A model generated the notes under the pieces. The model was not told the DNA's origin, ran no database searches, and was given only the letters and a program-made list of their open reading frames with translations. DNA of 13,661 nt from Thermoplasmata archaeon (GTDB lineage Archaea > Thermoplasmatota > Thermoplasmata > Thermoplasmatales > Thermoplasmataceae): contig JAKBQK010000189.1 of assembly GCA_021835265.1 (NCBI GenBank), forward strand, positions 1 through 13,661, read 5' to 3'. Position numbers and translations under genes: made by a program. Below are positions 1 to 6,222 of the stretch, piece after piece; positions within the stretch are counted from its first letter, which is position 1; each line of letters begins with the position of its first letter.

Positions 1-46
1 CGTTTCTTCAATTCAAGTCAAAGAATTACTTGTTTATGGGAATAAG

Positions 47-63
47 TGGGCCCGACCGGGTTT
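47..63 (-). other. Putative attachment-site core (tRNA 3'-end remnant)
   Basis: Read on the minus strand, this stretch fits the last part of an archaeal tRNA: the end of a T-loop (AAAC), a T-stem strand CCGGT, an acceptor strand CGGGCCC and discriminator A. No tRNA body follows on the integrase side, so it is a fragment and not a tRNA gene. Short tRNA 3'-end copies next to a tyrosine integrase are typical attachment cores. The tRNA identity is inferred from the pattern; the partner copy is not in this window. Confidence 0.5.
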
Positions 64-81
64 ATACCTTATATGGTTTAG

Positions 82-95
82 AAAACTTAAATACT
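82..95 (+). promoter_or_regulatory. BRE/TATA promoter of the integrase gene
   Basis: AAAACTTAAATACT combines an A-rich BRE-like part with a TTAAATA box A at 87-93. The box centre is about 31 bases before ATG 121, giving a leaderless or very short-leader transcript. The same 14 bases occur on the minus strand at 1894-1907 in front of the convergent gene. Confidence 0.55.
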
Positions 96-120
96 GTATA
101 TGTATTGTCACTTGATAAAC

Positions 121-1443
121 ATGGGAAAGAACAGATATGGATATCTTCTGAAGGATAAGGATATAGCCCGTTGGAAGCATAGCGTTGATAGTGGTTCCAG
201 GATAACAGGAGACGTATATCTCAGAAGGTTAGGTTCATTCTGTGCGGAAATGGGAAAGAATCCCCAGGAACTGCTTAAGTTAAAGGATAAGGCATTGGCG
301 GATCTCATAGACGATTACGTTATCAGGAGAGAGGAAAAAGGTAATGCTGGATCCTATATCAAGAGTACGGTAAAAGCCGTCAAGTCATGGCTATTATTCA
401 ATGGGATAAAGCTCCCCAGACAGATAAAGGTAAAGGACGCTGATAAATCCCCTACACTCTCAGAAGAGAGGATACCTACCCCTGAGGAGCTCAAAAGGAT
501 ATTCAATGCAGGGGACAGCAGGGAGAGGACCGCATGTGCCTTTGTTGCCTTTACAGGGGTCAGGATAGGGGTCTTAGGCGATTACAAAGGCATAGACGGG
601 CTTAAGGTAAAAGATATACCTGATCTAAAGGTTGACGGAGAAGAGATAACCTTCCTGAGAGTTCCCGCTAAGGTAAACATAAGAGAAGAATTATCCAAAT
701 CCGGAAAGAAGTATTTCAGCTTCTTAGGTCAGGAGGGGTGCATGTACTTGCAGAATTACCTTATTGAGCGGATAAGGTCAGGGGAAGCTATCACCCCTGA
801 ATCTGCAATCATAACGGCTGCCAAGTTAGGATTTAGAGGGAAGCAGCACATAACTGCCGTCAATGTAGGGGATCTCATGAGAAACGCCATAAGGAATGCG
901 GGATTTACATGGCGTCCCTACGTTCTAAGGGCATATTTTGACAGTAGGCTTCTATTGGCCCAAGACGAAAGGCTGATCCAGAGAGATTTCCGATCATTCT
1001 TTATGGGGCATACCGGAGATATCGAACATAGATATACTCTGAACAAGGGCAGGCTTTCAGAGGACATGGTAGAATCCATGCGCTCCGCTTATGAGAAGTC
1101 GACAAAATTCTTAGAGACAGAACACAAGGGCTTATCAGAGGATGAAGTAGAAAAGAAGTTCAGGACTCAGTTATTGCTAATGGCCGGATTCTCAGAGCAG
1201 GAGATACAGGAGAAGAACCTCCTAAACCTGAATGCAGAGGAGATAACAAAGTTAGCCCGTGAAAAGCTATTCGGAGTTAACAGGGGAGATATAACCCAGC
1301 AGATCCAGAAGGATAAGCAGGAACTAAACGGATCGCACAAACAGAAGGTGGTTTCGGTAGACGTTATAGAGCAATACATAAACAACGGATTCGTAGTTAA
1401 GATGGCATTGGGGAATGACCGGGCCATAGTGGAATTGCCTTAA
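121..1443 (+). CDS. int: Archaeal tyrosine recombinase (element integrase)
   Basis: This is a 440-residue site-specific recombinase expected to cut and rejoin att sites. It has an N-terminal SAM-like core-binding region (about 10-100) and a catalytic region (about 115-325). Catalytic candidates are R148 in TGVR, K184, R270 in YVLR (Tyr at the usual first His), H297 in GHTG and nucleophile Y305 in HRYT. A helical extension (330-400) leads to a C-terminal module (about 408-440) seen in other archaeal integrases. ATG 121 is preferred over the in-frame ATG 100 because the box A at 87-93 predicts transcription starting at about 115-121. The stop codon overlaps that of the convergent neighbour. It sits beside the putative att core, as in elements that keep attP outside the integrase gene; it is not split. 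Family assignment is firm; target specificity is unknown. Confidence 0.92.
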   Translation: MGKNRYGYLLKDKDIARWKHSVDSGSRITGDVYLRRLGSFCAEMGKNPQELLKLKDKALADLIDDYVIRREEKGNAGSYIKSTVKAVKSWLLFNGIKLPRQIKVKDADKSPTLSEERIPTPEELKRIFNAGDSRERTACAFVAFTGVRIGVLGDYKGIDGLKVKDIPDLKVDGEEITFLRVPAKVNIREELSKSGKKYFSFLGQEGCMYLQNYLIERIRSGEAITPESAIITAAKLGFRGKQHITAVNVGDLMRNAIRNAGFTWRPYVLRAYFDSRLLLAQDERLIQRDFRSFFMGHTGDIEHRYTLNKGRLSEDMVESMRSAYEKSTKFLETEHKGLSEDEVEKKFRTQLLLMAGFSEQEIQEKNLLNLNAEEITKLAREKLFGVNRGDITQQIQKDKQELNGSHKQKVVSVDVIEQYINNGFVVKMALGNDRAIVELP

Positions 1444-1874
1444 ACATTATAGTATACATCTACAAATTTTTCATATTCCTTTTCTAAAAATTCATTAATT
1501 TCCTTTTCTGTAAAGGAGATTGCTGGGTTTATTCCATGTTCCATATCATAAAGATACTCCTTTATGTCTTCTGATTTTTTATAATTGAGATAAGGAGAAA
1601 ACTGATCATGCAGGGTTTCCTCAGGCCTCACATGCCTTAATTCTCCGATCCTTTCATATTTGCCCTTGTCGGGCAGGAAGCGGAGCCAGTGGTCTTTTTC
1701 AAGTGGTTCTAAGTGCAGAACCCTAACATGTTGTGGCCTTATCCTCTTATTCGTTTTCCCGTAGCGATTTTCTATTTTATCTCTTATCTCCTGTTCGTCC
1801 ATTTGGAGATTGTCAGGATTTGCCATGAGATTAAGGATAAATGCATTAATAATCCCTCTTCCCTCCCTTTCCAT
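1440..1874 (-). CDS. Hypothetical 144-aa protein, possible winged-helix regulator
   Basis: I do not recognise the family. The protein is charged and mostly helical. Residues about 8-70 (helix at 27-38, then a basic stretch with RPQHVRVLHL and DHWLRFL) could form a winged-helix fold, but this is weak. The C-terminal half is acidic and rich in E and K. Its promoter is clear: TTAAATA on the minus strand, centred 25 bases before the ATG, so the transcript should be leaderless. A perfect 16-base palindrome lies between box A and the start codon. Convergent to the integrase with overlapping stops, and divergent from the AbrB-like operon, it occupies the position of a repressor in a lysogeny-type switch. 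Autoregulation is inference from that layout only. Confidence 0.75.
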   Translation of the reverse strand: MEREGRGIINAFILNLMANPDNLQMDEQEIRDKIENRYGKTNKRIRPQHVRVLHLEPLEKDHWLRFLPDKGKYERIGELRHVRPEETLHDQFSPYLNYKKSEDIKEYLYDMEHGINPAISFTEKEINEFLEKEYEKFVDVYYNV

Positions 1875-1877
1875 AGA

Positions 1878-1893
1878 TTAAGAATATTCTTAA
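1878..1893. promoter_or_regulatory. Perfect 16-bp palindrome, candidate operator
   Basis: TTAAGAATATTCTTAA is exactly self-complementary. It lies between the minus-strand box A (1896-1902) and the start codon at 1874, so it covers the expected transcription start of the 144-residue gene. A protein bound here would block initiation of that gene and could affect the divergent promoter a few bases away. It is also AT-rich, so some of the symmetry could be accidental. Confidence 0.5.
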
Positions 1894-1907
1894 AGTATTT
1901 AAGTTTT
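1894..1907 (-). promoter_or_regulatory. BRE/TATA promoter of the 144-aa gene
   Basis: On the minus strand this reads AAAACTTAAATACT, identical over 14 bases to the integrase promoter at 82-95. The TTAAATA box at 1896-1902 is centred 25 bases from the ATG, the standard archaeal distance from box A to the transcription start, hence a leaderless transcript. Confidence 0.6.
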
Positions 1908-1912
1908 TATAA
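1904..1912 (+). promoter_or_regulatory. Candidate box A of the rightward operon
   Basis: TTTTTATAA lies almost back-to-back with the leftward box A. It would start transcription near 1935-1940, leaving a leader of about 65 bases before the AbrB-like gene, which has its own Shine-Dalgarno. An AT-rich run at 1916-1930 is an alternative. The two divergent promoters are too close for easy simultaneous occupancy. Confidence 0.35.
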
Positions 1913-2003
1913 CCTAAAATAAATAAATAACCATGTAAAAGTGCAAAAAACCCGTTCAATATGGTAAAAGCGTTTCAGCGATTACTTATTTTGGTGATAG
2001 AAA

Positions 2004-2183
2004 ATGGAATTGAAAGCAAGAAGAAAGATCGTGAATAAGCGGAACAATTCTGGCATGGTTTCCATACCTCCATTCTTTCTGCAGAACATGGACGCCATTG
2101 ATTGTGAAGAGGTTCTCATGACTGTCTCAGACAAGAACCACATCCTTATCGAAGTAGTGAGACCTGGGAGGGAAAAACAATGA
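2004..2183 (+). CDS. AbrB/SpoVT-like swapped-hairpin regulator (59 aa)
   Basis: This short gene is a probable DNA-binding transcription factor. The order of motifs is that of an AbrB/MazE swapped-hairpin domain: basic RRKIV at 6-10, a turn with NNSG at 14-17, MVSIPPFFLQ at 18-27, acidic IDCEEVLMTV at 32-41 and a final strand HILIEVV at 46-52. A GGTGAT Shine-Dalgarno at 1993-1998 sits five bases before the ATG. The stop overlaps the next start as ATGA, so the two genes are probably translationally coupled. AbrB-like proteins act as dimers, either as global regulators or as the antitoxin half of toxin-antitoxin pairs. No recognisable toxin follows, so an operon or element regulator is more likely. 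It is the first gene of the rightward operon and may bind the control region just upstream. Confidence 0.75.
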   Translation: MELKARRKIVNKRNNSGMVSIPPFFLQNMDAIDCEEVLMTVSDKNHILIEVVRPGREKQ

Positions 2184-2686
2184 TAGAAAAGAAAAAAACA
2201 AAGCAAGTTTACAAGAGATTTGGAGACACCGAGACGATTCAATTGAGGTTTCTGCTGGAATTCCTTCAAGCTCCAAATTCAAACCGACTGGGGTTATTCG
2301 CGGATCTTTATGTGTGTCAGCACTGTGGACACTTGGTAATTCTGAGGAAGGAAGATGGAGACATATGCCATGTCACGATCGACAATGATTACATGGGCAT
2401 GGATCCGCACGACAACCAGGATCATTTTTTCACTAAGTTCAGATTAAAAAAACAGTGTCAAACAATTACGGATGGAGTAGAAGCCGGGGAACTATTAGAA
2501 GATACAGTATTTCGTTGCATTTGCAACAATCCTGAGCCTATAGAGAAAGATGAGCAGATGGGTTCGATTATTGATGCCTTCTTCTTACATGATGAAAGGC
2601 AACGCAAAGGGACGGTTTTGGAATGTAATGCGCATGAACTATTGCCTCGACGTCCAGGTTCATACACCGGTGAGGTGAACGAATAA
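2180..2686 (+). CDS. Hypothetical 168-aa protein with cysteine pairs
   Basis: I do not recognise the family. It overlaps the AbrB-like gene by four bases (ATGA), and the A of its stop codon begins the next small ORF. It has a CxxC pair (C46, C49 in CQHCGH) with H51 nearby, and a CxC pair (C113, C115). These could bind one zinc ion in a ribbon-like fold. The middle (60-90) is rich in D, H and N. Its place in a tightly overlapped operon with a methyltransferase and a replication ATPase suggests a role in element maintenance or regulation, but nothing in the sequence fixes it. The reading frame is well supported by the overlaps on both sides. Confidence 0.75.
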   Translation: MIEKKKTKQVYKRFGDTETIQLRFLLEFLQAPNSNRLGLFADLYVCQHCGHLVILRKEDGDICHVTIDNDYMGMDPHDNQDHFFTKFRLKKQCQTITDGVEAGELLEDTVFRCICNNPEPIEKDEQMGSIIDAFFLHDERQRKGTVLECNAHELLPRRPGSYTGEVNE

Positions 2687-2751
2687 TGGCAGTTTCCCCC
2701 AGCCATAACATTTTGATTAAAGTTGCAGGGCTGCAAGGAGATAAAAAATGA
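2686..2751 (+). CDS. Micro-ORF (21 aa) bridging two genes
   Basis: An ATG sharing one base with the preceding TAA opens a 21-codon frame whose stop overlaps the next start as ATGA. Without it the operon would have a gap of about 60 bases. It may encode a real microprotein, or keep ribosomes moving between neighbours. There is no domain. The next gene has its own GGAG Shine-Dalgarno inside this ORF (2737-2740), so coupling is not strictly required. Confidence 0.35.
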   Translation: MAVSPSHNILIKVAGLQGDKK

Positions 2752-2903
2752 TCGACTTGACTAAGCTCAGGGATATTTCAAAAGCCGAGCCCGCCCTCAA
2801 GAATATTGTTTTTGAAGAGCCGTTACAGATGTCTGAGCAGGAGTTCCTTGACAAATTTTCCCTATTCTGGAACCTTGCGAAGAAGGTGGATGGAAAAAAA
2901 TGA
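2748..2903 (+). CDS. Small hypothetical protein (51 aa)
   Basis: A 51-residue frame with a strong AAGGAG signal seven bases before its ATG and an ATGA overlap with the methyltransferase gene downstream. The product is mainly helical: an N-terminal MIDLTKLRD, then a helix around residues 27-49 with aromatic residues (FSLFWNLAKK). No family is recognised. The well-placed Shine-Dalgarno and the overlap at the 3' end argue that it is translated. It could be a small partner of the methyltransferase or of the replication ATPase; that is conjecture. Confidence 0.6.
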   Translation: MIDLTKLRDISKAEPALKNIVFEEPLQMSEQEFLDKFSLFWNLAKKVDGKK

Positions 2904-3730
2904 ATAATAAGGAAGGGGGGCCACGAACCCCAGATCCCCAGAAGCATGGTAATGATGAGATTCAGCTTTTTAAGCCTTCGCATCGTCCCATCTGCCCGAA
3001 GTGCAGGAAGAAGGCTAGAACTTTTTACACTAGGGAAGAAGGGCTATATAAAACAGAAGGCTATTACTGCAGGGCGTGCGATGAAATCGTCCATGCCATC
3101 AGCGATAAGCCTCCCCTCATCCATCGGATGGAAATTCAGGAATACCTCAAAACCACAAAGAACAAATTCGATCTGATTTTAGCGGATCCTCCCTGGATTT
3201 ACAATATTGAAGCAGTAAGGCATGAGGATAAAATTTCTGCACACTACAGGCAAATGAGCACACAAGATATCTGCAATCTTCCTGTGCAGAAAATCTCCGA
3301 AAAAAAAGCAGTCTTATTCCTGTGGTCATCTGCACCAAAAGTAAATGAAGCGATGGAAGTTATCCAGTGTTGGGGTTTCGAATACAAAACACAATTAATA
3401 TGGAACAAAAAGTCGATGGGGTTGGGCCAGAATGTAAGAGGACAACATGAAATTCTTTTAATAGGGAAAAAAGGAAATTTTCCTATCCCGAAGTTCAAAC
3501 CGAGAAGTGTCTTTGAGGAAAAGCGAACGGATCATTCACGAAAACCCGTCAAGTCATATAAAATCATAGAGACAATGTATCCAGAGGCAAAGAAGATCGA
3601 GCTTTTTGCCCGTTGGGTTTACCCCGGTTGGGTCGGTGTTGGAAATGAAGCTGAGCCAAAACCAGATCAAGAAGTGCATGCAAAAAATCAGAAAAAGTGC
3701 ATGCAAAAATTTGAAGTCGAGGTGATCTGA
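2900..3730 (+). CDS. MT-A70-family adenine N6-methyltransferase with zinc ribbon
   Basis: The catalytic part is an MT-A70/IME4-type methyltransferase. Visible motifs are FDLILADPPW with the DPPW signature at 96-99, then an AVLFLWSSAP strand (137-146), LIWNK (166-170), HEILLIGKKG (183-192), KIELFARW (232-239) and GVGNE (246-250). It should transfer a methyl group from S-adenosylmethionine to the N6 of adenine, most likely in DNA given the mobile-element context. An added N-terminal four-cysteine zinc ribbon (C32, C35, C57, C60) may recognise nucleic acid. No restriction partner lies beside it, so it may be an orphan methylase that protects the element or marks its DNA. The last 20 residues carry two copies of a 15-base repeat and look like a recent extension. 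RNA methylation cannot be excluded. Confidence 0.87.
   Translation: MNNKEGGPRTPDPQKHGNDEIQLFKPSHRPICPKCRKKARTFYTREEGLYKTEGYYCRACDEIVHAISDKPPLIHRMEIQEYLKTTKNKFDLILADPPWIYNIEAVRHEDKISAHYRQMSTQDICNLPVQKISEKKAVLFLWSSAPKVNEAMEVIQCWGFEYKTQLIWNKKSMGLGQNVRGQHEILLIGKKGNFPIPKFKPRSVFEEKRTDHSRKPVKSYKIIETMYPEAKKIELFARWVYPGWVGVGNEAEPKPDQEVHAKNQKKCMQKFEVEVI
3672..3709 (+). repeat. Direct repeat of 15 bp at the methyltransferase 3' end
   Basis: AAGTGCATGCAAAAA occurs at 3672-3686 and again at 3695-3709, a 23-base period. The period is not a multiple of three, so the copies are read in different frames. Each copy contains the palindrome GCATGC. It may be a slippage duplication or a paired binding site ahead of the next gene. 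Confidence 0.6.
3719..3726 (+). promoter_or_regulatory. Strong Shine-Dalgarno for the acidic protein gene
   Basis: GAGGTGAT is an eight-base match to the complement of the archaeal 16S rRNA 3' end, five bases before ATG 3732. It lies within the last codons of the methyltransferase gene and fixes the start of the next one. Confidence 0.7.
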
Positions 3731-3731
3731 G

Positions 3732-4118
3732 ATGCAATTCTTTGATGAAAATGATGACGACAAGGATGACAACGAGTTCGAAGAACTTCAACTCTACCTT
3801 AACATGGAAGTGATGGACTTTGAAGATCTGAGCAACAAAGTCACTGAACTGGAATACGACATGCCTGTTAATGTGCAAATAAATCATCGGATATTCAGGG
3901 TAACACATGTTCCTGCCACGCCAGACATGGGTGAAACCATCATATTCGGAGATTACACCAACAGTACTTTCTGCGATGACTTCGATGATATCAATTTCCT
4001 GATGCAGGATAAAGGATATGAACTCTGGGAAATACTGTATAAAACACACGAACTAGTTTACGCAAGGATAAATAGACGCAACACAGTGAACTTAGATTTT
4101 TACGAGGAGGATGAGTGA
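3732..4118 (+). CDS. Hypothetical acidic protein (128 aa)
   Basis: I do not recognise the family. The protein is strongly acidic. The first 18 residues are mostly D, E and N, a DDFDDIN cluster lies at about 82-88, and the C-terminus ends in EEDE. The middle alternates likely strands (VNVQINHRIFRVTHV at 46-60, then ETIIFGDYT). Such acidic proteins in viruses or plasmids can be DNA mimics or partners of basic replication proteins, but nothing here proves that. It begins one base after the methyltransferase stop and ends with a stop that overlaps the ATPase start, so it is firmly part of the operon. Confidence 0.75.
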   Translation: MQFFDENDDDKDDNEFEELQLYLNMEVMDFEDLSNKVTELEYDMPVNVQINHRIFRVTHVPATPDMGETIIFGDYTNSTFCDDFDDINFLMQDKGYELWEILYKTHELVYARINRRNTVNLDFYEEDE

Positions 4119-5746
4119 TGATGGATACCGATCAGAAAACACGGATCTGCTCAAAGCACAACATACCGATGGTATCCAGTCTTGCAGGAGGCAGGATGGT
4201 TCCTGTGATGGATTCAGAAGGTCATCAGGTCGGTGAAAGGGAAGAGGATGTGTATCTGTTGGTTTGCCCAGAATGCGATGAGGAAGACCTTCAAAGAGAA
4301 CAGGACAACTTCTTCATGTCACCATATGGGGATTCGGGTAAGAAAATTGAAGAGAAGCTAAAATCCCAGAAAAATGACAGGATGAACACCATTACAGATG
4401 GCATCATCGAGAAGTACTCAGGAAAGTTCGCCAATAATTCAGACATCCCGTTATCCGTGGCTAAGGCTTATGTGCAGTCCGCCATATCTTCTCAGCTTTG
4501 CAGGATCGTGGCGGAGGACAGCAGGGGGAGGGTGCTCCCTAATCTTGGATTCATGTGGATAGGGCCATCAGGAATAGGAAAAACTCCTTCATTGGACGCC
4601 ATCATCAGTCCCGTCGAAAAGCTTCTCAGAGATGGTTCCATCTACAACTATGATAAGATATACAACAGGGTTACAGGGGAATTCCTGATACATAGTATCG
4701 CACACATAAAAGGGGAACAAAGGCACAACATCGCTCTTATCTGGGATGAAGTCAGCACTCTGGCCAAATCAGCGTATAACCGATCCACATCCTCACTGTT
4801 TGAAACTTTGAATGCACTTTATGATGGAAGGCTCCCCGGTTCAGGCTCCGTAAGCAGGGGAGATGATGGGGCATCTAATGTATATGCCGGGATATTCATA
4901 ATGTCTGGAACCCCAATATTTCTGAAGTATATAGATGAGGATTTCTGGAATATCGGCATAGGAACACGACTTGATTTTCTCCCCTACGAGTCTCTTCCTC
5001 CATCGGATATTCTTCCTGATCCAAAGGAAGGGCTTCGCATAGCCGATGAATTCATAGACGATCTCTTGAAGCTTAGAAGAATTGCAAAGGTAGAATGGCT
5101 TCCTGAAATGTGGCAGAAATACAACGAATATCAGAAGAAGATTGTCTCTGAGGTGAGAATGGTTCAGGAGGATCTGGATTCGTCCCTGATTCAGGAAAAT
5201 TTCGAAGTGATAAGCAGATCAAAGTTCCCTCTGAAGGTACTCAAGTATTCCATAATCTATGCATCCTCACGTATGAATTTCACGGATTCAGGCTTAGTCT
5301 ATATTGATGTTGAGGATCTGGAAAATGCCATAAGGGATGTTGAGGAATATCACAAAAACATGCTTCTTGTGTATAGGCAATGGCAGTCTATGAATCAGAA
5401 GTTCGATATCACAACCCTCATAGAGAAGCTTAAGAAAGCCTACAAAACGGTAGCTAAGAAGGCAGAAAAAACATACCGTGTGGACTGGATTGACCAGAAG
5501 GAGGATTCATACAGCCTAGCCGTTCCTGATAAGGATGGAACATGGGTCAAGCATTCTGATCTTCTGAGGCAGTCTCATATGAAGGCCACAGGATACGGCA
5601 GCTTTGATGAGATTATGACCACACTTGTGGAAAGGGATGAACTCATAAAGAGGGAATGTAAGGTCTATGCCGTAGGAAAAAAGAGAGATGGAGGCAGGAT
5701 CCGTACCCTGACTATTGCGACATTCTACAGACCTAAAGAGGAGTGA
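4118..5746 (+). CDS. DUF3987-like P-loop ATPase, probable element replication helicase
   Basis: A 542-residue ATPase. It has an N-terminal CSKH (C11, H14) and CPEC (C50, C53) zinc site, a Walker A motif GPSGIGKT at 149-156, a Walker B-like ALIWDE at 206-211, a GT motif in MSGTPIFLK (262-270) and a possible arginine finger in GTR (282-284). Walker A followed by PSLDAII and the later EDFWNIGIGTR resemble DUF3987/YfjI-type proteins of mobile elements, often considered helicase or primase-helicase partners. A helical region follows, then a winged-helix-like C-terminus (about 476-535) that could bind the origin. ATG 4118 is chosen because GGAGG (4106-4110) lies seven bases upstream; ATG 4121 is the alternative, and GTG 4115 is unlikely. 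The iteron-like segment directly downstream supports a role in initiating replication. The exact superfamily clade is uncertain. Confidence 0.75.
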   Translation: MMDTDQKTRICSKHNIPMVSSLAGGRMVPVMDSEGHQVGEREEDVYLLVCPECDEEDLQREQDNFFMSPYGDSGKKIEEKLKSQKNDRMNTITDGIIEKYSGKFANNSDIPLSVAKAYVQSAISSQLCRIVAEDSRGRVLPNLGFMWIGPSGIGKTPSLDAIISPVEKLLRDGSIYNYDKIYNRVTGEFLIHSIAHIKGEQRHNIALIWDEVSTLAKSAYNRSTSSLFETLNALYDGRLPGSGSVSRGDDGASNVYAGIFIMSGTPIFLKYIDEDFWNIGIGTRLDFLPYESLPPSDILPDPKEGLRIADEFIDDLLKLRRIAKVEWLPEMWQKYNEYQKKIVSEVRMVQEDLDSSLIQENFEVISRSKFPLKVLKYSIIYASSRMNFTDSGLVYIDVEDLENAIRDVEEYHKNMLLVYRQWQSMNQKFDITTLIEKLKKAYKTVAKKAEKTYRVDWIDQKEDSYSLAVPDKDGTWVKHSDLLRQSHMKATGYGSFDEIMTTLVERDELIKRECKVYAVGKKRDGGRIRTLTIATFYRPKEE

Positions 5747-5763
5747 GGAGTAATTCACACCAA

Positions 5764-5781
5764 TTCACAAAATTTTGTGAA
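5764..5781. repeat. Perfect 18-bp palindrome within the candidate origin
   Basis: TTCACAAAATTTTGTGAA is exactly self-complementary. It is built from one AATTCAC heptamer (5762-5768) and a partial inverted copy around an A4T4 centre. It could bind a dimeric initiator or extrude as a cruciform. It could also act as a hairpin behind the ATPase stop codon. Confidence 0.65.
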
Positions 5782-5949
5782 CTGGCATTTTCTCTTTATT
5801 TCACTTATTCCCTGTTCATTTTCTGAAAAATTGTTTTTATTCTCCTATTGTTGTATAAACAGTATTATCCTATGTGTCCTGCCAATTCACAGAATTCACA
5901 CATGCTCGTTTTATTCACTTTACTCATGGATAAATAATAACAGGAATAG

Positions 5950-6004
5950 TATAGTTAATTATAGTAATTATAGTAATTGTGTTAATTGTGTGAATTAAGT
6001 GAAT
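5950..6004 (+). repeat. AT-rich 9-bp tandem repeat array
   Basis: Five consecutive 9-base units start at 5960, 5969, 5978, 5987 and 5996. They read TATAGTAAT twice, then TGTGTTAAT, TGTGTGAAT and TAAGTGAAT. A related 10-base unit starts at 5950. The units drift from TATAGTAAT toward the GTGAAT heptamer core (inverse of AATTCAC), so the array merges into the heptamer sites. Confidence 0.7.
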
Positions 6005-6222
6005 TGCCCAGATGTAAATCTCCGATGAAATAAACAGAACCTATCCTTGCTTTCTGGATTTAAAGGCTTTCTCAGTGATCTGATAGCGGTTCCATTTCTC
6101 TTTTCGATTACTCAAAACCTCTGAAACGTCTTAGGTGATTACTTCTAAAAGGTCTCTTTAACTAGAATTATATTGAATGAGAGAAGAACATTTATGCTCG
6201 AAAGTGCATTGTTTGAATTACA

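Larger units (their letters stand above)
5747..6222. other. Gene-free segment: candidate replication origin
   Basis: There is no convincing gene here; the only long frame (5777-5998) is low-complexity S/N/I/C residues made by the repeats. The segment holds an 18-base palindrome, AATTCAC heptamers in close pairs (5752 and 5762; 5884 and 5893; inverted at 5990 and 5999) and an AT-rich 9-base tandem array. Paired sites one helical turn apart next to an AT-rich array, directly behind a replication-type ATPase, are what a plasmid or viral origin looks like. A partition or operator site is the alternative. The last 200 bases show nothing further except a possible box A (TTTATG, 6191-6196) for the next gene. 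Confidence 0.55.

Noticed and set aside
1961..2038. 25-codon ORF starting ATG 1961 ahead of the AbrB-like gene
   Set aside because: It overlaps the AbrB-like gene in another frame, and its body is charged low-complexity sequence. The GGTGAT signal is placed for ATG 2004, not for this start.
2180..5746. CRISPR array or insertion sequence in the operon region
   Set aside because: No regularly spaced repeats with unique spacers, no transposase and no terminal inverted repeats were seen. The only repeat is the short 15-base pair at 3672-3709.
5777..5998. 73-codon plus-strand frame in the repeat segment
   Set aside because: Its product is dominated by S, I, N, C and F residues and a final stretch created by the 9-base repeats. 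It has no Shine-Dalgarno or box A, and the DNA is better explained as an origin-like repeat region.
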